Shown: in pieces, positions 34,952 to 43,602 of the stretch
Layout of the letters: each line of letters starts with the position of its first letter
Numbering within the stretch: position 1 is the stretch's first letter
Origin: Lentilactobacillus kisonensis DSM 19906 = JCM 15041
GTDB lineage: Bacteria; Bacillota; Bacilli; Lactobacillales; Lactobacillaceae
DNA: 64,000 nt
NCBI RefSeq assembly: GCF_001434135.1
Contig: NZ_AZEB01000005.1
Span: forward strand, 62,001 to 126,000
Direction of reading: 5' to 3'
Made by a program: the position numbers and the translations under genes
The notes under the pieces: model-generated
Told to the model about the DNA's origin: nothing
The model's input: the letters and a program-made list of their open reading frames with translations, nothing else
Database searches by the model: none

Positions 34952-35341
34952 ATGACTCAAACAAACCAAAACCGACTCCAATTAATCCTCATTATGACGG
35001 TCGTATTTACTGCCACTTTTACCACTTTGAGTGAGTCGGTAAGTCACGCAAAATCACTTCACGATCAGCAGATGTCAACTAGCCAGTCAATTCAGGTCAC
35101 CCCGCTACAAAACACGATTGTCTTCGTTAGCAATGACACCAATATTTACAGTAACCTTCGCCTGACTAAAGTCGTGTATCACGTTAACCACACCGCTAAC
35201 TATTTACCCGTCACGTCAACCAAACGTGCCGTGATTAACAATCCACAGCAACGCTCAAGTACGTATGTCTATGTGATTAGTAATCAAGATCACCATGTTC
35301 GCGGTTGGGTTGATGTTAAAAACGTTGCCCTATCATGCTAA
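34952..35341 (+). CDS. Small secreted protein, SH3-like, unknown function
   Basis: 129 residues. A signal peptide (LILIMTVVFTATFTTLSESVSHA) is followed by a mature part with NDTNIYSNLRLTKVVYHVNHTANYLPVTSTKR and a terminal HVRGWVDVKNVALSC. The YxV...GWV pattern resembles the GW/SH3-type modules of lactobacillar S-layer and autolysin proteins, so binding to cell wall is possible. The last residue is a Cys. ATG start with CGGAGGG upstream. Followed by a perfect terminator; transcribed alone. Confidence 0.7.
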   Translation: MTQTNQNRLQLILIMTVVFTATFTTLSESVSHAKSLHDQQMSTSQSIQVTPLQNTIVFVSNDTNIYSNLRLTKVVYHVNHTANYLPVTSTKRAVINNPQQRSSTYVYVISNQDHHVRGWVDVKNVALSC

Positions 35342-35411
35342 TGACTTTCACCATAAACGTCACTAGTAAGTAACTCAGTGTTCCTTCATTGGAAAATTTC
35401 AGCTAACGATA

Positions 35412-35454
35412 AACAAGCAGTCATCCTCGAAATCTGGATGACTGCTTGTTTTTT
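35412..35454 (+). terminator. Terminator after small secreted protein gene
   Basis: AACAAGCAGTCATCC and GGATGACTGCTTGTT form a perfect 15-bp stem followed by TTTTG. Confidence 0.9.
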
Positions 35455-35561
35455 GAATAATTTTTTTAATTAGCAGGTCCCCTCAACAGAAACCAAACGC
35501 TTATTTATCTGGCGAGTAACTTAAATCAGCTATTTAGAGAAAAGAAACACAGCCAAACTGA

Positions 35562-36713
<1,152 letters not shown>

Positions 36714-36853
36714 CTATCTCGCTCCTTTAATTTTTTAGTTGCTTAGTAACATATCACGTTAGCTCAAAACAAGCAACGATCGTTATCAAAGTCTAATCCC
36801 GATCTCATAATTAGTAACATCGCTAAGTAACGGGTTCTTAAAAGTTGTTATTG

Positions 36854-36882
36854 ATTATACACGAACTTTTAGAATAGTTAAA
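36854..36882 (-). promoter_or_regulatory. Probable guaB promoter with PurBox-like element
   Basis: On the minus strand TTTAAC, 17 nt, then TATAAT (36859-36854). The spacer holds AAAAGTTCGTG, the reverse of CACGAACTTTT; a second CACGAACATT (minus strand, 36949-36940) lies about 80 bp further upstream. The CGAAC core resembles the PurR PurBox of lactic acid bacteria, but the 5' half of the consensus is weak. Confidence 0.45.
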
Positions 36883-36960
36883 GGACTTTATTCAAATTAA
36901 TTTGCAGATTTTACAATTAATACCCTGCCAATATTTTTTAATGTTCGTGTTTTACGGATA

Positions 36961-36990
36961 AAATAAAAGCCCACTGATAATCAGTAGGCT
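36961..36990 (-). terminator. Terminator after DUF1129 gene
   Basis: AGCCTACTGA and TCAGTGGGCT pair on the minus strand, followed by TTTATTTT. Confidence 0.75.
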
Positions 36991-37028
36991 CAACGAACAA
37001 TTTGACTATTAAAACTTAACGATCACCT

Positions 37029-37766
37029 TTAGAATAAACCACCGGTGATATTGAATCGACGCTTATACCACCACGAACCCCCAGCACTCAACAGACCAAG
37101 GACAAGGTAAGCGTAACGGTTCAGGGCAGGGTTAATCACTGCCGGAAGCATCGCAGCACCAGTGAAGACACCCATCCAGACAACCACAAACACAATCATG
37201 ATTGCAATTCGAATCCAAATAGAATATTTGTGTTTAACACCAGGCGTAAACATCATTGTTACCAGTGGAATTCCAACTCCGGCAATTGCGGCACTAATAA
37301 TGATACCAGTAATTCCCATAACTGGCTGTGGGTGCCCTTTTGAAGGGAAGAAACTAATAATCCCATACATAAATGTAAAGATCATTAAAAATAACAAGGC
37401 ATTATAGCCAGCGTTTGGCCAGTAATCCCGCTTTGGATCTGGTTTTCTCTTTGGTGGGTTCAGGATTGTCTGAACCCTTTGGTCAACTGTTCCCCACATG
37501 TTTCGAGCAGTTTTCCCCGACTTCTGGCCTTCAACTAATTCCTGAACCATTTTGTTAACGGTTTCGGCTTTTTGAGCTGCAGTCAACTTGGTCCCGGCAA
37601 GGGCCTGGTTAAATTTATACATATACTCTGCGTTTCGCTTGGTTAAGCCAACGTTATCAAATTGGGAATGAACGATCTTCGCAGACCGATCCCGATCTTG
37701 ATGGACATGGGCGTTTTTTTCGCGGACGCTCATACTTTGTTTTGATTCGTCATTATTACTACTCAC
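37029..37766 (-). CDS. DUF1129 family membrane protein
   Basis: 245 residues. A charged cytoplasmic N-terminal part includes KRNAEYMYKFNQALAGTKLTAAQKAETVNKMVQELVEGQKSGKTARNMWG, the DUF1129 signature. Four to five membrane helices follow (YNALLFLMIFTFMYGIISFF; GITGIIISAAIAGVGIPLV; IWIRIAIMIVFVVVWMGVF; and more). The gene conventionally lies beside ychF near the origin in lactobacilli, as here. Its function is unknown. GTG start with AAGGAG upstream. Confidence 0.85.
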   Translation of the reverse strand: MSSNNDESKQSMSVREKNAHVHQDRDRSAKIVHSQFDNVGLTKRNAEYMYKFNQALAGTKLTAAQKAETVNKMVQELVEGQKSGKTARNMWGTVDQRVQTILNPPKRKPDPKRDYWPNAGYNALLFLMIFTFMYGIISFFPSKGHPQPVMGITGIIISAAIAGVGIPLVTMMFTPGVKHKYSIWIRIAIMIVFVVVWMGVFTGAAMLPAVINPALNRYAYLVLGLLSAGGSWWYKRRFNITGGLF

Positions 37767-37914
37767 TTGTTTCGCTCCTTAATGATTGGCTGGGATGGTT
37801 GTTAGGTTGAAATGATCCTTCGTTAAATTTTCGGGCTGTGTTGGACAGAAGCATACATGGACACATCTGATAGAAATTGGGCACTGTTTGGTGGATGTCC
37901 TATGCTACATAGAT

Positions 37915-38035
37915 TAGGATCGCTCCGCAAAGCAGAAACTTCCGCATAAGCACCTCTGACAAAAATCCCCAAAAACCAGGGATTTCTGTCAGAGGAGACT
38001 TATGCTCCAGTTTCTAACCGCTTTGCTCCGCTCAC
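37915..38035 (-). repeat. ~120-bp hairpin element (copy 14)
   Basis: Apical arms CTCTGACA/TGTCAGAG, outer GCAAAGC/GCTTTGC. In the direction of ychF it starts 5 nt past the TAG stop. A conserved leader (GTCCTATGCTACATAGAT) precedes it on the plus strand. The first 65 bp are almost identical to copy 17. Confidence 0.9.
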
Positions 38036-38040
38036 TCTCA

Positions 38041-39141
38041 CTATACATTGAACCTAAACTCCACAATATCCCCATCTTGCATTACGTAATCTTTCCCTTC
38101 CAGCCTCAGCTTTCCGGCATCCTTAACTGCCGCTGGTGTTTTATATTTGTCCAAATCTTCGAACGCCATAATTTCTGCTCTGATAAAGCCTCGTTCAAAG
38201 TCTGAATGGATGATGCCGGCTGCTTGAGGGGCCTTTGTTCCCTCTTTAAACGTCCAGGCACGGGTTTCCTTGCCACCCGCTGTGAAGAATGTCTGTAACC
38301 CTAAAAGCTTATATGAGGCGCGAATAAGCCGGTTTAAGCCAGGCTCCTTAACTCCTTCAGCCTCAAGAAATTCCTTTTTCTCAGCGTCATCTAATTCAGC
38401 GATTTCTTCCTCAGGTTCTGCAGCAACCGCAATTGCTTGGGCACCTTCCTTATCGGCAAAATCCTTAATGACATCAAAATATTTAGAATTTTCAGGATCA
38501 GCCATGTCATCCTCGGCAATATTGGCAACGTAGAGAACTGGTTTACTGGTGAGTAAGAAGAGTCCCTTTACAATTTTTTGTTCATCTTCATCGAATTCAA
38601 TTGACCGAACTGAGCCACCGTCCTCTAAAACTGGCTTGATTTTCTCTAATACCGCTAATTCAGCCTTGGCTTCTTTATCAGCACCTTTGGCAGCTCGTTG
38701 TACCTTGCCCAGTCGCTTATTAACGGCATCCAAATCGGAGATACCTAATTCCAAATTAATCGTTTCGATATCGTCAATTGGATCAACTTTCCCGGTAACT
38801 GTCGTGATATTATCATCGTCAAATGCCCGCACCACGTGCACAATGGCATCTACTTGACGAATATTTTCGAGAAACTTATTCCCAAGTCCTTCACCTTTAC
38901 TGGCACCCTTAACAATTCCGGCGATGTCGGTAAACTCAAAAGTGGTTGGAACGACTTTTTTAGCTGGGATTAGTTCCTGGATTCGATCCAAACGCTTATC
39001 AGGAACTTCAACCATCCCCACATTAGGATCAATTGTGGCAAACGGGTAATTTGCCATTTCAGCCCCAGCTTTAGTGATCGCGTTAAATAATGTTGATTTA
39101 CCGACGTTGGGTAACCCAACGATTCCTGCAGTTAATGACAT
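38041..39141 (-). CDS. ychF: Redox-regulated ATPase YchF (Obg-family, OLA1)
   Basis: 366 residues. P-loop GLPNVGKSTLFNAIT at the N-terminus, switch-type DIAGIVKGASKGEGLGNKFL, altered G4 motif NIAEDD instead of NKxD (explaining ATP preference), and the C-terminal TGS domain ending KDYVMQDGDIVEFRFNV. It is a ribosome-associated ATPase linked to stress responses. ATG start. The DUF951 gene ends 23 nt upstream on the same strand, part of a conserved origin-proximal cluster. Hairpin copy 14 follows its stop codon. Confidence 0.95.
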   Translation of the reverse strand: MSLTAGIVGLPNVGKSTLFNAITKAGAEMANYPFATIDPNVGMVEVPDKRLDRIQELIPAKKVVPTTFEFTDIAGIVKGASKGEGLGNKFLENIRQVDAIVHVVRAFDDDNITTVTGKVDPIDDIETINLELGISDLDAVNKRLGKVQRAAKGADKEAKAELAVLEKIKPVLEDGGSVRSIEFDEDEQKIVKGLFLLTSKPVLYVANIAEDDMADPENSKYFDVIKDFADKEGAQAIAVAAEPEEEIAELDDAEKKEFLEAEGVKEPGLNRLIRASYKLLGLQTFFTAGGKETRAWTFKEGTKAPQAAGIIHSDFERGFIRAEIMAFEDLDKYKTPAAVKDAGKLRLEGKDYVMQDGDIVEFRFNV

Positions 39142-39164
39142 AAGTTAACAACTCTTCTTTCAGT

Positions 39165-39350
39165 TTATTTTTCAGCCTTTTCAAGGATTTTTTTTAATTT
39201 ATGGTCGAACTCTCGGCGCGGCATCATCACAATGTGACCGCAGCCGGTACACTGAATTTTAATATCAGCCCCCATCCGAATGATCTCCCAGCGGTTGGTG
39301 CCGCATGGATGAGGTTTTTTCATTTCAACAATATCGTGAAGATCGTACAT
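39165..39350 (-). CDS. DUF951 family small zinc-ribbon-like protein
   Basis: 61 residues: YDLHDIVEMKKPHPCGTNRWEIIRMGADIKIQCTGCGHIVMMPRREFDHKLKKIL. One Cys in HPCG and a CxxC pair (CTGCGH) suggest metal binding or an incomplete zinc ribbon. The family is conserved in Firmicutes directly beside ychF and parB; its role is unknown. ATG start with AAAGGATGATC upstream. Confidence 0.9.
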   Translation of the reverse strand: MYDLHDIVEMKKPHPCGTNRWEIIRMGADIKIQCTGCGHIVMMPRREFDHKLKKILEKAEK

Positions 39351-39369
39351 GGTTGATCATCCTTTCCAG

Positions 39370-39478
39370 AGTGCGAACCCAAGCAGTTAGGGATCGGATT
39401 GTAAATCTCCTTTGAAGAAAATTCCTGGTTTTGGAATTTTTTCAAGGGTGCTTACACGCAGATTTCTGCTTGGGTGAA
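39370..39478 (+). repeat. Hairpin element, CCAAGC subtype (copy 15)
   Basis: Begins GTGCGAACCCAAGCAG and ends CTGCTTGGGTG. Outer arms CCCAAGCAG/CTGCTTGGG. The middle CTTTGAAG/TTCAAGG stem is imperfect. Confidence 0.75.
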
Positions 39479-39656
39479 CACGTTTCCACTAGGTTGCTTA
39501 GAAAAAATACAGATTGTCGCCTACCACTCTGCTCGACAGAACATGGTAGCAGCATTCGATTTTAGTTGTTTCTGTGTTTTTATAGATTTGAGGAGAAGGC
39601 TTGGCGTTAGTGCCAAGTTCTTAAGGGTCGTTTTATTTTTCACATTGAGCTAGACA

Positions 39657-39729
39657 GATCCGCAAAGCACACACCTACGCATAAACACCACTAACAAACT
39701 GTTTAGTGATTGTCCTAGGCTACATAGAG
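39657..39729 (-). repeat. Decayed hairpin element (copy 16) with conserved leader
   Basis: GATCCGCAAAGCACACACCTACGCATAAACACC resembles an element half; it then runs into TTTAGTGATTGTCCTAGGCTACATAGAG, the leader seen in front of copies 2 and 14. Confidence 0.5.
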
Positions 39730-39960
39730 TAGGACCGCTCCGCAAAGCAGAAACTTCCGCATAAGCACCTCTGACAAAAATCCCCAAAACCCAGGAATTT
39801 CATCTTCTTGGCAACATTGTGGAAACGTGCTACACCAAGCAGAGACTTGCACCTAAGCCTTCTCCACCAAAAATCCAAAACCAGGATTTCTGGCGGAAAA
39901 GGCTTAGGCTCCAGTCTCTAACCGCTTGGTTCCGCACTCTAACCGCTTTGCTCCGCTCAC
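39730..39960 (-). repeat. Hairpin element interrupted by another copy (copy 17)
   Basis: The left 70 bp (39730-39800) match copy 14 almost exactly. The right end AACCGCTTTGCTCCGCTCAC (39941-39960) is the correct terminus and abuts the parB stop codon. About 140 bp containing copy 18 replace the middle. Confidence 0.75.
39827..39938 (-). repeat. Hairpin element nested inside copy 17 (copy 18, CCAAGC subtype)
   Basis: Outer arms ACCAAGCAGAGACT/AGTCTCTAACCGCTTGGT, middle CCTAAGCC/GGCTTAGG, apical TTCTCCACC with GGCGGAAAA. Ends GGTTCCGCAC, like copy 15. Confidence 0.8.
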
Positions 39961-40845
39961 TTAGTCTAAATCCACCCCAAACATCTCCAAAATCCGGTTC
40001 AAATCATCTGTTGACGCATATTGGATCTCAATTTTCCCCTTCCCCTTTTTACGAGAGGAATTGACAATTGCAACCTGTGTGCCAAATTTTTCCTGCAGTT
40101 GGCCTTCAGATGCCCTGACAAATGGTGACTTTCGGGGAGCCTTTTTCTTCTTGGTACCCTTTTTGCCGTTAATCTTAGCGGCTGCCTGTTCTAGTTGACG
40201 AACCGTCATGGATTCTGTAACTGACTTCTTAGCTAGCTTGATTAAATCCTGTTTATTATTAACTGACAGCAGTGTCCGGGCCTGACCCATCGACAACTTG
40301 TTATCTTCAAGTAACTCCTTAACTTCAGAGGGAAGGCCTAAAATTCGGAGATAATTCGCAATATACGGACGACTCTTACCAAGCCTTGACGCAACTTGCG
40401 CTTGGGTCAAATCCAAGCGGGTCATCAACATATTATAAGCTTCAGCTTCCTCTAAGGTAGTCAAGTCTTCTCGCTGCAGATTTTCCATAACAGCGATTTC
40501 CATCATTTGCTCTTCGGTCGCATCCCGAATAATCGCTGGAATCGTCTGCTGCTTAGCGATTTTAGATGCCCGCAGCCTTCGTTCACCGGTTAGCAACTCA
40601 TAAGAGTCGACTTCTGGATCGGGCTTGCGAACGATAATTGGCTGGAAAACACCGGAGTTTTTTATTGAAACTGCTAAATCCTGAAGCGCCTTTTGGTCAA
40701 ATCGATGCCTTGGCTGATAAGGGTTAGGCCTGATTTCACTAACTTCAATGTCAATAACATCTTCCTTGCTGGTATCAACGTTATTATCCTGGAAAAGGGC
40801 TTCAATTCCCTTTCCCAGCCCTGTGGGTTTCTTCTTATTAGCCAT
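39961..40845 (-). CDS. parB: Chromosome partitioning protein ParB (Spo0J)
   Basis: 294 residues. N-terminal CTPase/ParB domain with IRPNPYQPRHRFD and ELLTGERRLRASKIAKQQTIPAI; central helix-turn-helix LTQAQVASRLGKSRPYIANYLRILGLP; C-terminal dimerisation end KIEIQYASTDDLNRILEMF. It binds parS and spreads as a clamp to load SMC and position origins. It overlaps parA by 8 bp. The stop codon TAA is followed directly by GTGAGCGG, the end of a hairpin element. Confidence 0.95.
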   Translation of the reverse strand: MANKKKPTGLGKGIEALFQDNNVDTSKEDVIDIEVSEIRPNPYQPRHRFDQKALQDLAVSIKNSGVFQPIIVRKPDPEVDSYELLTGERRLRASKIAKQQTIPAIIRDATEEQMMEIAVMENLQREDLTTLEEAEAYNMLMTRLDLTQAQVASRLGKSRPYIANYLRILGLPSEVKELLEDNKLSMGQARTLLSVNNKQDLIKLAKKSVTESMTVRQLEQAAAKINGKKGTKKKKAPRKSPFVRASEGQLQEKFGTQVAIVNSSRKKGKGKIEIQYASTDDLNRILEMFGVDLD

Positions 40846-41602
40846 GGTTTGCCAGCACCTCTTTCGCCAACTTCATATATTTTTCCGCACCCTTTGACTT
40901 AGGATCGTAATCCATAATTGGCAATCCATAACTTGGCGCCTCAGATAATCGGACATTTCTTGGAATAACCGTTTCATAAACTTCATCTTTAAAGTATTTC
41001 CGAACTTCAGCATTTACTTGTTCACCCAAATTAGTACGCGCATCAAACATGGTGAGCAAGACGCCTTCGATTTTTAAATCCGGGTTAAAATGCTTTCGAA
41101 CCAGGTCAATCGTGTTTAACAACTGACTCAATCCTTCCAGTGCATAGTACTCACTTTGGACGGGGATTAAGATCGAATCACTTGCCGTGAATGCATTAAC
41201 AGTAATAAGGCCGAGGGATGGCGGGCAATCAATCAAGACAAAGTCGTACTGATCCTTTACAGCATCTAACGCATCCTTTAACCGAGTCTCCCTAGCCATT
41301 TGCGGCGTTAGCTCGATCTCTGCTCCCGATAACTGAATCGTGGCGGGGACAATATCTAAGCCGTCATGATCTGTATGTATAATCGTTTCCTGCATTGGTT
41401 CTTCGTTAACCAAAACATCGTAAACGTCTTTTTTGATATCCGCTTTAGAAATACCAACCCCACTGGTTGCGTTTCCCTGGGCATCCGCATCGACTAACAG
41501 AATTTTCTTTCCCAGCGTTGCCATGCCGGCCCCTAAATTAACAGCCGTCGTGGTTTTCCCAACGCCACCTTTTTGGTTAGCAAGTGAAATCACATATGCC
41601 AT
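40838..41602 (-). CDS. parA: Chromosome partitioning ATPase ParA (Soj)
   Basis: 254 residues. Deviant Walker A KGGVGKTTTAVNLG at residues 11-24, Walker A' DADAQGNATSGVG, and Walker B DFVLIDCPPSLG. Works with ParB in origin segregation and initiation control. ATG start with AGGAGGG about 10 nt upstream. rsmG ends 20 nt upstream on the same strand, so the three genes probably form an operon. No noc gene lies between rsmG and parA. Confidence 0.95.
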   Translation of the reverse strand: MAYVISLANQKGGVGKTTTAVNLGAGMATLGKKILLVDADAQGNATSGVGISKADIKKDVYDVLVNEEPMQETIIHTDHDGLDIVPATIQLSGAEIELTPQMARETRLKDALDAVKDQYDFVLIDCPPSLGLITVNAFTASDSILIPVQSEYYALEGLSQLLNTIDLVRKHFNPDLKIEGVLLTMFDARTNLGEQVNAEVRKYFKDEVYETVIPRNVRLSEAPSYGLPIMDYDPKSKGAEKYMKLAKEVLANHG

Positions 41603-41622
41603 TATTCATCCCTCCTTATCAT

Positions 41623-42351
41623 TTAATTGGTAATTGGTTCCCTATTCGGTGTCCCAGGCTTTCGCGGGTACTTTTTAGGGGTATCGTTAACTTTGTCGAT
41701 TACAATGATATGCCTTGCTTCTTCAGAAATCGGCAGTGAAAATTCAAAATCACCGCTGACCTTACCACCTAACACCTTGATGGCAGCCTTTGAATCAGCT
41801 AATTCATCTTCGGCTTTGGCAGCTTTCATTGCAATCATTTTGCCGCCAACTTTAACGAGCGGTAGACACAATTCGCTAAGGACCGCCATTCTCGCAACTG
41901 CGCGGGCAGAGACGATATCAAAACTTTGACGCTGAGGTGATCTTTTAGCCCCAAATTCTTCAGCTCTCGCGTGGAATAGCGCAACGTTATCAAGCTTAAG
42001 TGTGTCAACTAACGTTTGTAAAAAATTAATTCGCTTATTTAATGAATCAACGATCGTTACTTTTAATTGTGGAAATAATATTTTAAGCGGAATTGACGGA
42101 AATCCAGCGCCGGCACCAACATCACAAATCGTCAATGGTTCCGTTTGGATTTGTGAAACAAAAAAGGCTGGCGTTATCGAATCATAAAAATGTTTTAAAT
42201 AAACTTCCGGTTTTTCTGTAATTGTCGTGAGGTTAACATGTTCATTAACCGCCACCAACAGCTTAAAATAGGCATCGAACTGACTCATTTGCTCGTCAGT
42301 AACTTCGATACCTTTATCTAAAAGGACCTTTAAAAATTGATCGTTGTTCAT
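41623..42351 (-). CDS. rsmG: 16S rRNA (guanine-N7)-methyltransferase RsmG (GidB)
   Basis: 242 residues. It methylates G527 of 16S rRNA using SAM. SAM-binding motif [15 protein letters not shown], followed by [17 protein letters not shown] and [24 protein letters not shown]; it ends [13 protein letters not shown], the family C-terminal signature. ATG start with AGGAG upstream. It is the first gene of the rsmG-parAB group; a parS-half-like inverted repeat lies just upstream. Confidence 0.95.
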   Translation of the reverse strand: MNNDQFLKVLLDKGIEVTDEQMSQFDAYFKLLVAVNEHVNLTTITEKPEVYLKHFYDSITPAFFVSQIQTEPLTICDVGAGAGFPSIPLKILFPQLKVTIVDSLNKRINFLQTLVDTLKLDNVALFHARAEEFGAKRSPQRQSFDIVSARAVARMAVLSELCLPLVKVGGKMIAMKAAKAEDELADSKAAIKVLGGKVSGDFEFSLPISEEARHIIVIDKVNDTPKKYPRKPGTPNREPITN

Positions 42352-42370
42352 TTATTATTTCTCCTACCAT

Positions 42371-42389
42371 GTGAAACAATCTGTTTCAC
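42371..42389. promoter_or_regulatory. Inverted parS half-sites upstream of rsmG
   Basis: GTGAAACA-ATC-TGTTTCAC is a perfect 8-nt inverted repeat whose arms are the two halves of the ParB site TGTTTCACGTGAAACA in swapped order. A canonical parS was not seen in the window. Confidence 0.4.
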
Positions 42390-42477
42390 GTCTTAGTATA
42401 CTTTACCTTAAAATCGCTTATATGACAAGCCACCCAAGCCTATTAATTCTAGCGATATTGTGATTAAAATGCAAAAC

Positions 42478-42507
42478 AAAAACAGTCAACTAAAATAATT
42501 GACTGTC
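42478..42507 (-). terminator. Terminator after Doc-like/small-protein operon
   Basis: ACAGTCAA pairs with TTGACTGT on the minus strand, then TTTTTG. Confidence 0.75.
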
Positions 42508-42538
42508 CCAAGAAACTAATCATTTATTCAGATAGTAA

Positions 42539-42697
42539 TTACTGCTTAGCAAGTTCCTTCATTACATCTTGAACTACTGGATTTGCAAATACATCGTCTG
42601 CCGCCTGTTTGATAATTCGCTGTTGATCCGGCTCTGATAATTTGTTGCTTCGGATGTTCCCGGGTTTAACAATTTTTACTTTATCGTATTTTTTCAT
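42539..42697 (-). CDS. 52-residue protein, possible partner of the Doc-like gene
   Basis: MKKYDKVKIVKPGNIRSNKL at the start, then a helical SEPDQQRIIKQAADDVFANP and an end VVQDVMKELAKQ. No family recognised. The ATG directly follows the TAA of the Doc-like gene (0-nt gap), and the pair share a terminator, so they are translated from one message. Small cytoplasmic proteins beside Doc-type genes are often antitoxins, but usually they precede the toxin; here the order is reversed. Function is inference only. Confidence 0.65.
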   Translation of the reverse strand: MKKYDKVKIVKPGNIRSNKLSEPDQQRIIKQAADDVFANPVVQDVMKELAKQ

Positions 42698-43495
42698 TTA
42701 ATCGCCCCTATCAAAAGAATTAGAACCATTGTCATCACTTCTTAGCTGTTCCAGCGTATCCCACTTTTCATTAAATAAATTTAGCCTAACGTTTTTCAAA
42801 ATATAACTTGAAATCTGCTTCGTGTCAATTAATCCAACCGCAATTTTAAGTGACATATCAATTAATTCTTGTTTTAATCCTGGCGTAAAAATAAAGTCAT
42901 AGTCATTTGAATGTAAAAACACTAACATTGCGACCATTGCCGTTCGCTTATTACCATTTGAAAACGACTGCAATTTGCCAATTCGCTCCCAAAGATAAGC
43001 TGCTTTCTTGGTAAGTGTGGGTTCTTGATTTTCTCCATATATGACTGGACTGCCGAGATAATCAAGAACGTAGCCAATGTGATTCTTACCTTCAGGGATC
43101 TTAAGCCCTCGTAATCCATAAACACCGTCTTCCTCATACATTTGCTGCGCATTTGAATTCCAATCAACTAAATTATTCATCGAAGGCACAATTGTCTCAA
43201 TGGGAATAAGAAATATTCTGTTCTGAATCTTTCCTTGCAGAAAAGTGTTTATTGAATAAGCCCTTACTGACCACGGAACTAATTCCAAACTGATTTTATC
43301 TATCCCTCCCGCAAAGCGCTCTCGATAGGTTTTCAGGAATAATTCAAGCAATTCATCCTGTTGTTCAGTCGTATCAAACGGTACCACAATTATCCCAGAA
43401 TAATGGACACCATTTAGATAACCACCTTTCAGCTCATGATTCCCTAAAAAATTTAATGGCCTTAATTCGTCTTTAAATGAATCACCCAGTGTCAT
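42698..43495 (-). CDS. Doc/Fic-family protein with altered catalytic motif
   Basis: 265 residues. The C-terminal half carries the Doc-type core LQSFSNGNKRTAMVAMLVFL. Compared with the family pattern HxFx(D/N)(A/G)NKR, the catalytic His is replaced by Gln, while Phe, Asn-Gly-Asn, Lys and Arg are kept. Residues 1-110 form an extra domain without recognised similarity (LKGGYLNGVHYSGIIVVPFD). Doc toxins phosphorylate EF-Tu; Fic enzymes AMPylate targets; the His change may abolish or alter chemistry. The ATG at 43495 is favoured (GGGGTGA 9 nt upstream) over a GTG at 43507 inside that site. A 52-residue gene follows without a gap. Confidence 0.75.
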   Translation of the reverse strand: MTLGDSFKDELRPLNFLGNHELKGGYLNGVHYSGIIVVPFDTTEQQDELLELFLKTYRERFAGGIDKISLELVPWSVRAYSINTFLQGKIQNRIFLIPIETIVPSMNNLVDWNSNAQQMYEEDGVYGLRGLKIPEGKNHIGYVLDYLGSPVIYGENQEPTLTKKAAYLWERIGKLQSFSNGNKRTAMVAMLVFLHSNDYDFIFTPGLKQELIDMSLKIAVGLIDTKQISSYILKNVRLNLFNEKWDTLEQLRSDDNGSNSFDRGD

Positions 43496-43561
43496 CAATA
43501 AATTCACCCCATGGATTCGATGTATTTGTATTTTATTTTAACAGAAAGTCATTCTGAAAAT

Positions 43562-43591
43562 AAAAAAGACGATCAATTAATAATGACCGTC
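43562..43591 (-). terminator. Terminator after nucleoside hydrolase
   Basis: GACGGTCA pairs with TTGATCGTC on the minus strand (one G-U), then TTTTTT. Confidence 0.75.
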
Positions 43592-43602
43592 TCTTCGATG
43601 AA

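Noticed and set aside
42361-42397. Canonical parS site
   Set aside because: The half-sites are present but in reversed order with a 3-nt spacer; the consensus 16-mer is not found.
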